The position numbers and the translations under genes are program-made. 64,000 nucleotides of DNA from Halalkaliarchaeum desulfuricum (GTDB taxonomy: Archaea > Halobacteriota > Halobacteria > Halobacteriales > Haloferacaceae), in contig NZ_CP025066.1 of NCBI RefSeq assembly GCF_002952775.1, positions 248,001 through 312,000 of the forward strand. Reading direction: 5' to 3'. This document shows, one piece after another, positions 17,764 to 24,924 of the stretch. The notes beneath the pieces are model-generated. The model saw only the letters and a program-made list of their open reading frames with translations, made no database searches and was not told where the DNA came from. The stretch's first letter is position 1, and each line of letters opens with the position of its first letter.

Positions 17764-18944
17764 ACTGGAATCGACGACGGCTCCTCGCCGGACTCGCGAC
17801 CGGGACCACAGCAGGGGTCGCCGGCTGCGGATACGCACCCGGCGGCGGCGACGTCCGGGGCGAGGCGTCGCTTCTCACGGGGATCGGAGGCCCGGGCGGC
17901 AGCAACCGCTTCGACGTTGCCGGGAACTGGGTCGCCGCCGCAAGAAGCGGCCAGCAGTGGGTGGGCGAGTTCGGCGACCGGTCGTTCGACACAGCGACGA
18001 CCGTCCGCATCTCCGACCGGGACGGCAACGAGATCGGCGAGTTCGTTCACCTCGAGCCGTCCCGGGACCTGGCGCTCGGGGAGCGGCTCTATCTCCTCGA
18101 TGAGGCCAACCGCCTCGTCGCCACCGATCCGATCTATGACGGTGAAGATGGCGAGGACAGCGAGGACGGCGAAGCCAACGAGGTCGGTGACAACACCGAC
18201 GGTATCGAAGCGGCATGGCGCGTGGAACTCGACGAGCCGGACGCGCCGATCGCCGCCCGTGACGGGACGGCGTACGTGCCCGACGGAAACCGACTCCTCG
18301 CGGTTCGAGAAGGCACCGTCGTCTGGGAACGGGACGTTGCAGAACCAGTGGAGACACTCCGCGTTGGAGACGGGATCGTGCTGGCGTCGACCGAGTCGGC
18401 GGCGCTCGCGCTGGATGCCGACGGCGAGACCATCTGGGAGTTCGACATCGACGGCCCGGCGACGTTCGCGACGACCGGGGAGCAGACTGCGGAGGGGATG
18501 ACCGTCGTCCGGGCGCGCGGGAGGCTGTTCGACGACCAGGACGACCTCGCAGTCGTCGACACGCTAAACGGGGAGGTACACTGGTCGACGAGCGTTCGAG
18601 GTGGGAGCGCCCGGCCGGCTATCGCCGACGGTGGGGTTCACGTCGTGACTCACGGAACTGTGACCGCCTACGATCTGGAGGACGGTGTCCGCCGATGGGA
18701 GAGTGGCGACGTCGGTGCCACTGCCCCGATCGTAGCCGGACCCGCTGGGGTCTACTCGCTCGGGGATAACTGTGAGGCGATCGGGGCGGATGCAGACGGC
18801 CGACGCTGGAGTCACACTCTCGACCGCCGGAACTGTGCTGTCGTCGACGGCTGGATCGACGGTGAGACGGTCGCGTTTCTGCTCGAAGCCGGCGGGATCG
18901 TCTGGTTCCAACGGGTCGATGAAGAGCCGGGACTCCTCTTTTGA
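17760..18944 (+). CDS. Exported PQQ/beta-propeller lipoprotein
   Basis: 394 residues. MNWNRRRLLAGLATG is a twin-arginine signal ending in a lipobox (AGVAGC, Cys ~21), so the protein is probably exported folded and lipid-anchored. The body repeats a W-containing beta-blade pattern (GTVVWERDV, DGETIWEFDI, LNGEVHWSTSV, DGVRRWESGD, DGRRWSHTL), as in PQQ-like propellers; no enzyme residues can be assigned. An acidic Glu/Asp insert lies at ~124-145. It is translationally coupled to the M48 protease, so it may assist envelope quality control (inference). Confidence 0.8.
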   Translation: MNWNRRRLLAGLATGTTAGVAGCGYAPGGGDVRGEASLLTGIGGPGGSNRFDVAGNWVAAARSGQQWVGEFGDRSFDTATTVRISDRDGNEIGEFVHLEPSRDLALGERLYLLDEANRLVATDPIYDGEDGEDSEDGEANEVGDNTDGIEAAWRVELDEPDAPIAARDGTAYVPDGNRLLAVREGTVVWERDVAEPVETLRVGDGIVLASTESAALALDADGETIWEFDIDGPATFATTGEQTAEGMTVVRARGRLFDDQDDLAVVDTLNGEVHWSTSVRGGSARPAIADGGVHVVTHGTVTAYDLEDGVRRWESGDVGATAPIVAGPAGVYSLGDNCEAIGADADGRRWSHTLDRRNCAVVDGWIDGETVAFLLEAGGIVWFQRVDEEPGLLF

Positions 18945-18975
18945 GGTCCCCGACACGCCGCCGGTCAGTCGATAC

Positions 18976-19272
18976 TCACTCGATTTCTGGGCTCTCGGTC
19001 TCGGTCTTGCCGGTGAGTTCGATCTCGATTTCGAGTTCCGGTTCGCCATCACCCTCGAATTCGATCTCCAGTTCCACCGGCTCACCGAACGCGAACGGCA
19101 ACTCCCAGTCGTCGCCAGTGATCGTTAGTTCCTCCCCCTCTTTGAGCTGTTCGCCGAGTTCGATCAGGAACTCACCCGCATCTTCCGCGCTGACGTAGTA
19201 CTCCTCCTCGAAATAGCCGTCAGTGATCGTTTCAATCGTCGGTTCCGCGTCGTCAGTCGGGACTTCGGGCAT
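18976..19272 (-). CDS. Amphi-Trp domain-containing protein
   Basis: 98 residues. YYVSAEDAGEFLIELGEQL followed by EGEELTITGDDWELPF matches the amphi-Trp domain, a small haloarchaeal/bacterial domain of unknown role. The protein is extremely acidic, with a Glu-rich tail of alternating Glu and hydrophobics (ELEIEFEGDGEPELEIEIEL) suggesting beta strands. It is divergent from the ArsR-like regulator, with 59 AT-rich bases between them. Confidence 0.8.
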   Translation of the reverse strand: MPEVPTDDAEPTIETITDGYFEEEYYVSAEDAGEFLIELGEQLKEGEELTITGDDWELPFAFGEPVELEIEFEGDGEPELEIEIELTGKTETESPEIE

Positions 19273-19331
19273 GGTTCAGTCGACACTTGCCGCCCAAGAT
19301 TGATAAATTTTCATTGGAATAATATCTCTAT
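19273..19331. promoter_or_regulatory. Shared divergent promoter region
   Basis: A 59-base AT-rich spacer between the amphi-Trp gene (minus) and the ArsR-like gene (plus). GATAAATTTTCATTGG and AATAATATC give TATA-like elements for both directions, so the regulator could control itself and its neighbour. Confidence 0.5.
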
Positions 19332-19655
19332 ATGGATTCGCTCGAACTGCTCGGCTCGAAAACGCGGCTCGAACTGCTCCGTGCACTCTCCCGGCGCGAC
19401 ATGTACGTCTCCGAACTCATGGAAACCGTCGGGATGGACGGGAAAACGGCGACACACCATCTCGACACGCTGACTCGAGCCGGACTGCTCGACTCGTATA
19501 AAGAGGGGCGGAGACGCTACTACACGTTAGTCCGGGACGTCCGCCTGGAGATTTCACCGTCCCCGGACCGACGGTTCGTCGTGCAGTTCCCACACGCTCT
19601 CGAAGAGAGTGACTCGGAACCGAACGGTTCCAGCGAACGAAAGAGCTGCCAGTGA
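19332..19655 (+). CDS. ArsR-like winged-helix transcription regulator
   Basis: 107 residues. The winged-helix core is at ~5-65: LLGSKTRLELLRALSRRDMYV then GKTATHHLDTLTRAGLL, the recognition helix and wing entry. There are no conserved metal-binding cysteines of classical ArsR; the tail is short and basic/acidic mixed. Likely a cytosolic DNA-binding regulator. The divergent amphi-Trp gene is a natural target candidate. Confidence 0.82.
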   Translation: MDSLELLGSKTRLELLRALSRRDMYVSELMETVGMDGKTATHHLDTLTRAGLLDSYKEGRRRYYTLVRDVRLEISPSPDRRFVVQFPHALEESDSEPNGSSERKSCQ

Positions 19656-19748
19656 CGACGGATCCGGACGGCACCGAGTCGAACATCGCAGGAGGGATTA
19701 GGAAAGACAGTTCCGTCCCCGCGGTGGGTTCGGCGCCAGATGAGACTG

Positions 19749-20198
19749 CTACTTTTTATAGCGACGAACCGCCCGAACACCGTAGTGAGCGAAAGCGTAG
19801 CCGACCAGAGCGAAGACGACCGCTATGATCGCGTTTCCGGCGAGGAGCCGAACGAGGATCTCACGCCCTGCGGTCAATCCGATCTCTGGATTCGTAATAC
19901 CGGGCGGCGAGCCGAGCAGTATCGTCCCGAGGATGAAACTCATCGAGTACACCCCAGTTTTTGCGACCGGATTTAAGACCACGACAGCAGCGAACAGTGC
20001 CAGGTTGTTCGCCCACGCGTACCGATACCCGATGGCTGCGAGGACGATCAGTCCGGTTCCGAGCGTCGGCAACGTCGTCATGAACACGCCGATCGCAAAG
20101 CTCACAGCGATGAAGTGAGGTGGGTGGTCCTGTGAAAACGTCGCTCGAAGGCGCGTCTGCACCCGTTCGCGATACCCGACGACGCGATCCCGGATCAT
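19749..20198 (-). CDS. DUF2062 membrane protein
   Basis: 149 residues with three hydrophobic helices. The FSQDHPPHFIAVSFAIGVFM block and the following LNPVAKTGVYS and small-residue-rich loops match DUF2062 membrane proteins of unknown function. It ends in a basic RRYKK tail. A TATA-like TTTTAC at ~20216-20221 on the minus strand precedes the ATG. It is convergent with the ArsR-like gene. Confidence 0.8.
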   Translation of the reverse strand: MIRDRVVGYRERVQTRLRATFSQDHPPHFIAVSFAIGVFMTTLPTLGTGLIVLAAIGYRYAWANNLALFAAVVVLNPVAKTGVYSMSFILGTILLGSPPGITNPEIGLTAGREILVRLLAGNAIIAVVFALVGYAFAHYGVRAVRRYKK

Positions 20199-20329
20199 TA
20201 CACTCTCGCTTCCGTAAAAGCGGTTTTCGTACCCAGAAGGTTAATCCTCCGTATTGTGTTCGGGCCCTGTATTCTGGAGAATCCGCGAAATCGAGCTCTC
20301 CGTTCGGTTCGGTTCGACGAACCTCGAAC

Positions 20330-21721
20330 TCACTCCCACTTTTCGGGCCACAGCCCGGCCGCGCGCATGCCGACCTCGAAGTCGGCCTCACGGAACGCCT
20401 CCGAGAGTTCGACGTCGTCCAATCGCGGGAGCTCCCGTTCGCCGAGTTCGAACGCCAGAAGCGCCGTCAACATGGCGTGTTCGCGCACGTTTCGGTCGTC
20501 CACCTTGTCCCGGGTGTCGGCGTGGGTGTGGCCCCATCCCCGCCCGCGCTCGCCGCTGTCGCTGTGGAGCTGCAGCGCCGGCACACCCCGCCGGACGAAC
20601 GGCCACTGATCCGAGAACGGATGCGGTTCCGGTTCGATTTCGATCGGCTGGCGGGTCGCCTCCGACACCGCCCGCGCGGCCCCCGCCGTCGCCTCCGAGC
20701 CGTGGGAATACGCCACCAGGTTCCGGTGGCGTCCCGCGCCGTCAACGTTGATCACGCCGTGGACGTCAGTCAGGTCGAGCCGCTCAGCGAGTTCCTCTGC
20801 GCCCAGGAGCCCGACCTCCTCGCAGCCGACGCCGGCAACCCGGACACCGATCGAGAGCTCGTCTTCGACCGCCGACAGTATCCGGGCGGTCTCGACCACG
20901 GTCGTGATTCCGCAACCGTTGTCCAGTGCCCCCTCGGCGATGTCGTGGGCATCGTAGTGGGCGAGCAACAACAGCGTCCCGTCGGTGTCCGGACCGAGAC
21001 GACCCACGATGTTTCGGCTCGTCCCCGGCGCCGTCGACGCCTCCACCGCGAGGCGAACCTGTCCCGCTTCGCCGGGAGTGTTGACCGCGTACTCTCGGAG
21101 CCATGTCCCGGTTTCGCTGCTGACGCCGACCGCCGGAGCAAGGGCCTCCTCGCCGAACGTGAGCGCCCCCGTCGGCGGCAGCTGTCCATCCACGTGGTTT
21201 GCGAAGACGAACGCCTCCGCACCCTGCTCGATCGCGTAGCCGAACTTCTCGACCCGGTGGATGAACCGCCCGCCCGGCGGGGTCGTCGTCGAGGCGACGG
21301 CGATCTGTCCCTCGAGGGTGACGTCGAGGTCGTCGATCTCACCGGGCGTGCCGTACCCCACGTCGACGAGTTCTCCGGTCACCTCGCCCGACGGGGAGTA
21401 CGGCAGCGCGATCGTCTCGAACGGGCGCTCGCGTGGCGACAGCAGTTCCAGCGTCGACTCCCCTCGCGTCCAGCCGGTCAGCTCGAACGTCTCTTCGGTC
21501 ACCTCGGCGACGCCGGCGTCCCGGAACCCCCGGGCGACCGCCTCGGCTGCCCGTCGTTCCCCGGAGCTGCCGGCCATTCGGCTCCCGATGGCGGTGATCT
21601 CGGTGAGAAACTCCCAGGCTGTCCGATCGGTCCACGCGCGTCCGAGGGCGTCGAGAAGCGCCGAAGGATACGTCCCCGTCGCACCCGCTGTGGACGGTCG
21701 CTCGGCGGATTCGTCTGACAT
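20330..21721 (-). CDS. M28-family zinc aminopeptidase (copy 1)
   Basis: 463 residues. An N-terminal region and a PA-like insert (~110-220) come before the di-zinc catalytic domain: LLAHYDAHDIAEGALDNG (His and Asp ligands), GVGCEEVGLLGAEEL (catalytic Glu pair), VINVDGAG and WGHTHADTRDKVD. No signal peptide is seen, so it is probably cytosolic. ATG 21721 is chosen because TCTTTTGCG is centred 27 bases upstream. A second paralogue with the same layout is at 60684-62033. Confidence 0.88.
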   Translation of the reverse strand: MSDESAERPSTAGATGTYPSALLDALGRAWTDRTAWEFLTEITAIGSRMAGSSGERRAAEAVARGFRDAGVAEVTEETFELTGWTRGESTLELLSPRERPFETIALPYSPSGEVTGELVDVGYGTPGEIDDLDVTLEGQIAVASTTTPPGGRFIHRVEKFGYAIEQGAEAFVFANHVDGQLPPTGALTFGEEALAPAVGVSSETGTWLREYAVNTPGEAGQVRLAVEASTAPGTSRNIVGRLGPDTDGTLLLLAHYDAHDIAEGALDNGCGITTVVETARILSAVEDELSIGVRVAGVGCEEVGLLGAEELAERLDLTDVHGVINVDGAGRHRNLVAYSHGSEATAGAARAVSEATRQPIEIEPEPHPFSDQWPFVRRGVPALQLHSDSGERGRGWGHTHADTRDKVDDRNVREHAMLTALLAFELGERELPRLDDVELSEAFREADFEVGMRAAGLWPEKWE

Positions 21722-21807
21722 GCGGAAACCCACGGGACGGGGGCGCAAAAGACTGCGGAAAGCGGTCGATCAACCTGCGTTCCGATCCGTTTCCGGACCG
21801 GTCGTTC

Positions 21808-22089
21808 TCAGTCGTCGACGATTACCTCGACCGGTCCGTCGTCCTGCTCCTCTTCAGTGTCCGCGTCGCTGCGGGATTCTCGGTCGTGCCACAACAACAC
21901 CGCGATCACGCCGAGCGCGATCCAGGACCGCCAGTTCGCGAGGTTCAGCGTGTAGCCGATGCCGAACGGCTTCTGGACCAGCATCCCCTTGCCGGGCTGC
22001 CAGTACGCCGAGAGCATCCGTCCGAGGCTCGGTCGCTCGAAGTTGTACGGGACGCCGAAAACCTCGCCGGATTCGGGTTTATCTGCCAT
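21808..22089 (-). CDS. DUF5808-like small membrane protein
   Basis: 93 residues. GVPYNFERPSLGRMLSAYW and the following FGIGYTLNLANWRSW match the DUF5808 pattern (Trp/Pro-rich block, then a GYTLN block). One hydrophobic helix (~50-70) and an acidic tail follow. Function unknown. GATTTATCC 27 bases upstream on the minus strand supports the start. Confidence 0.7.
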   Translation of the reverse strand: MADKPESGEVFGVPYNFERPSLGRMLSAYWQPGKGMLVQKPFGIGYTLNLANWRSWIALGVIAVLLWHDRESRSDADTEEEQDDGPVEVIVDD

Positions 22090-22159
22090 ACGAAGACCAA
22101 CGTCGGGACGGGATAAATCGTTTGTGTCAGTGTTCGGTTATGATGGCGCCGCATCCCTT

Positions 22160-22197
22160 GCCGGCCGCCCGAGTGCCGTAACGGCTAAGCGGCCGGC
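22160..22197. repeat. Nested perfect inverted repeats before the RecA-like operon
   Basis: Outer arms GCCGGCCGC (22160-22168) and GCGGCCGGC (22189-22197) enclose inner arms GCCGT (22175-22179) and ACGGC (22181-22185). The structure ends 17 bases before the ATG at 22215 and covers the place where a -27 TATA element would lie, so it is a candidate operator, or a leader hairpin if transcription starts upstream. Confidence 0.45.
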
Positions 22198-22214
22198 GAA
22201 ACCACACGGTTGTT

Positions 22215-23057
22215 ATGGGGAGCTTACCGCTGGGCGTGGGACGACTCGACAGGCTTCTCGGCGGGGGGGCGCCGTCGGGAAGCGTCGTCCTGCTGGCCGA
22301 GGAGTCGGGTGCCGGCGCACGTGAGTTTCTGTACACGAGCGCAGCGATGAACGCACTGTCACACGCGGATCCGGAGCTGTTTTCGCTGCACTACGGCGAC
22401 CTCGATCCGGACGTGTCGGTTCCGCCGGAAGTGCACTACATCTCGTTGACAGAGGGATCAGAGTCACTCCGCCGGGATCTGGAATTCACAATGACAGAGG
22501 AAATCGTCGACGCGGCCACAGACGAGATCCAGTTCCGAGACTTCTCCCCCGAGTACTTCCAGCTGTCGCCGCTGCCGCGGGACTGGTATCTCGGAGACGC
22601 CACGACGATCGGGGACATGGGAGAGCGCGGACGGCGGGAGGGGCTGCTCAGCACGCTGGGGGAGTATCTGAGCGATCACGCGACGGGGAACCTCGTCCTG
22701 CTCGACTCGTTGACCGACCTCACGACCGCGAGGAGCGACGAGATGGAACGTGGGTGGGACGACGTCATCATGCTCGTTCGGGGGATCAAGAAAGCCGCCT
22801 TTCATTGGGACGGACTGATACTGCTTTTGGTGAGCGAGGACGCGATCTCCGACCAACAGTTCGGCGCGCTGATGGACGCCGCGAGCGGAACGTTGCGGTT
22901 CTCCTGGGAGACGGGGGGATCCCAGCGGGCGAGAACGATGGTCGTCCGGGAGTTCCGGGGCGTCCTGTCGCGTCTCGAGGAGGAGGACATCGTGCAGTTC
23001 GAGGTGGAGATCCACGAGGGAGGACTCGACATCAGCGACGTGAGGAAGATCCGATGA
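22215..23057 (+). CDS. RecA/KaiC-fold ATPase homologue with degenerate Walker A (HTR-like protein)
   Basis: 280 residues. LPLGVGRLDRLLGGG opens a RadA/KaiC-like P-loop domain, but the P-loop reads ESGAGARE where GxGKT is expected, so the ATP-binding Lys is missing. A Walker B-like strand NLVLLDSLTDL is present at ~160. The family is known in haloarchaea as HTR-like protein; its role is not established to my knowledge. It heads a three-gene run (next gene 33 bases downstream) ending at 24396, just before tfs. A regulatory or scaffold function is more likely than ATP hydrolysis (inference). Confidence 0.75.
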   Translation: MGSLPLGVGRLDRLLGGGAPSGSVVLLAEESGAGAREFLYTSAAMNALSHADPELFSLHYGDLDPDVSVPPEVHYISLTEGSESLRRDLEFTMTEEIVDAATDEIQFRDFSPEYFQLSPLPRDWYLGDATTIGDMGERGRREGLLSTLGEYLSDHATGNLVLLDSLTDLTTARSDEMERGWDDVIMLVRGIKKAAFHWDGLILLLVSEDAISDQQFGALMDAASGTLRFSWETGGSQRARTMVVREFRGVLSRLEEEDIVQFEVEIHEGGLDISDVRKIR

Positions 23058-23090
23058 ACCGACACCGCCATCGCTCCGGAGGGATTGAGA

Positions 23091-23975
23091 ATGTCTGACA
23101 CGGGAGAGAGTACGTCCACACCACAGCTCCGTGAGGATCTGGACGCGTGGCTGGCCGACCGCGTCGAGGGGACCGACAGAACGACCGACAAGGAACTCGA
23201 ACGCATCGTCGCAGTCTATCGGTTTGCTACCGCCGGTGCGGAGACGGAAGCCGACGACGAAGAACTGCCAGACGCCGAGTCGCTCGCGCGTCTTCCGGAC
23301 CGTCTCGACGAAACCCGGGAAGATCTCGAACGGGAGATCGAAGACGTTCGGGAGCGCGTGATTCAGGTTCTCGAAAAGACCCACGACCGCGCGGAGAAAG
23401 GTCACGCTCACCCGGAACTCGACGACTCGATCGACGACCTTGCGGCCCGGCTCGAATCACTCGAGGAGTCGCTTACTGAACTCGAGAAGTCGATGGCAGC
23501 CGAAGAGCTGGGTGCGGAGGTCGATTCGCTCCGGACGGATCTGGAGGCGACAACCGACCGTCTCGAGGGATTCGAGGAACGCCTCGGTGGCGTCGGCGAT
23601 CACAGCGAGGGGATCGAAGGGAAACTCGACACGCTCGCGAGCGCCATCGTCAGACTTCGAACGCGGACCGACCGGCTGGAGGTGAAGGCCGAAACCGAAG
23701 ACCGTCTGGACGAACTCAGGCGGGAGGCAAACCGAACGGGCAGCCGAACCGCCGACTGCGGACAGTGCGGTCGGTCGGTCACCGTCGCGCTGCTTTCGGG
23801 GCCCAACTGCCCCCACTGCGAGGCGACGTTCCGGGGGCTCGATCCGTCGCGGGGCTTTTTCGGATCGGCGACGCTCGTGGCTGAAGACCGGCCAGCACTG
23901 GAAGGAGAGACCGCCCCGGAATCGGACGTCGACGACGAATCCGACGATCCCACGGAGGGCGATCACCATGAGTGA
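23091..23975 (+). CDS. Coiled-coil protein with C-terminal zinc ribbon, unknown function
   Basis: 294 residues. A long region rich in heptad-like Leu/Glu/Arg (~60-215: RLDETREDLEREIEDVRERV, LAARLESLEESLTELEKS) predicts an extended coiled coil. It is followed by a zinc ribbon with CGQCGRS and CPHCEATF at ~225-245 and an acidic tail. No known family recognised. ATG 23091 is chosen over TTG 23085. The stop overlaps the next gene by 8 bases. It probably forms a complex with its operon neighbours. Confidence 0.7.
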   Translation: MSDTGESTSTPQLREDLDAWLADRVEGTDRTTDKELERIVAVYRFATAGAETEADDEELPDAESLARLPDRLDETREDLEREIEDVRERVIQVLEKTHDRAEKGHAHPELDDSIDDLAARLESLEESLTELEKSMAAEELGAEVDSLRTDLEATTDRLEGFEERLGGVGDHSEGIEGKLDTLASAIVRLRTRTDRLEVKAETEDRLDELRREANRTGSRTADCGQCGRSVTVALLSGPNCPHCEATFRGLDPSRGFFGSATLVAEDRPALEGETAPESDVDDESDDPTEGDHHE

Positions 23976-24396
23976 TCCGGACCACGATCCCGACGAGAAG
24001 GATCAACCGTTCGAGGAGATCGATCAGGACGAACCGTTCGAGGAGATCGGTCGAACGGATCCGTTCGCGGAACTCGACGACGAGGGTGACCCGCTCGAGG
24101 ATCCGTTCGAGGAAATGGACGACGAGATGTCGATAGAGAACGTCTGGGAGACGCTCGGCGAGGAGGGTGGCGAGGTCGATTCGACGCTCGCTCCCGTCGA
24201 GGGAGAAGGCGGTCCCGACGTGGAAACCGTCGAGAAGCGGTCGTTCTGCCAGCGCTGCCGCTACCTGTCTGCGCCGCCGACGGTGGAGTGCACCCACGAG
24301 GGAACCGAGATCCTCGAGGTCGTCGACAGCAACAACTTCCGGGTTCAGAACTGTCCGATGATCGAACGCGGCGGGCCGGAGTCGTCGACACGGTGA
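23968..24396 (+). CDS. Acidic DPFEE-repeat protein with C-terminal cysteine cluster
   Basis: 142 residues, unknown function. The N-terminal third repeats a short motif: QPFEEID, EPFEEIG, DPFAELD, DPFEEMD, linked by Asp/Glu. The C-terminal part has FCQRCRYL, ECTHEG and NCPMIERG (four cysteines), a possible zinc site. Repeated Phe-centred acidic motifs often act as short linear binding sites. It is coupled by overlap to the coiled-coil protein. Confidence 0.65.
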   Translation: MSDPDHDPDEKDQPFEEIDQDEPFEEIGRTDPFAELDDEGDPLEDPFEEMDDEMSIENVWETLGEEGGEVDSTLAPVEGEGGPDVETVEKRSFCQRCRYLSAPPTVECTHEGTEILEVVDSNNFRVQNCPMIERGGPESSTR

Positions 24397-24478
24397 CTCT
24401 CGGAAGGGCACGGATCCGTCCGGAGGCGACGCTCGTCATCCCCAGGGTTAACAGTAATGAGGGCCTATCATAGCCGAC

Positions 24479-24808
24479 ATGCAGTTCTGTGACGAATGCG
24501 GATCGATGATGGTCTCTCGGGACGGCCGAATGGCGTGTACGAACGAGGATTGTGGCGCGACCGCCGATCGGGACGAGGGACGCGCCGCGGAGTTCGTCTC
24601 GACGGACGAACAGCAGAACGATGACGTAATCGAAACCGAAGAGGGGTCGAACTTCGAGGGGAAGCCGACCGACGACGACGTCACCTGTGACGAGTGTGGT
24701 CACGGCGAGGCGTGGTACACGATCAAACAGACCGCCTCCGCCGACGAGCCGCCGACGCGTTTTTTTAAATGCAAAGAGTGTGGTCACCGGTGGCGGGAGT
24801 ACAACTGA
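24479..24808 (+). CDS. tfs: Transcription factor S (TFIIS-like RNA cleavage factor)
   Basis: 109 residues. The N-terminal zinc ribbon is CDECG...CTNEDCG (~4-27), the acidic linker follows, and the C-terminal ribbon is CDECGHGEAWYTIKQT...CKECGHRW (~72-106). The loop with ADEPPTRFFKC holds the acidic pair that in TFS/TFIIS reaches the RNA polymerase active site to stimulate transcript cleavage and restart. GTTAACAG about 27 bases upstream suggests its own promoter. Confidence 0.93.
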   Translation: MQFCDECGSMMVSRDGRMACTNEDCGATADRDEGRAAEFVSTDEQQNDDVIETEEGSNFEGKPTDDDVTCDECGHGEAWYTIKQTASADEPPTRFFKCKECGHRWREYN

Positions 24809-24924
24809 GTGGTGTACCCGAAGCGATACTTCAGTTCGATACCGATTCCGCGAGGGTTCGGAGGGAATCGATCCGATCCTTCGATACAACTATTACCGAG
24901 TGCCAGTCACGAACGAACGCGTAG

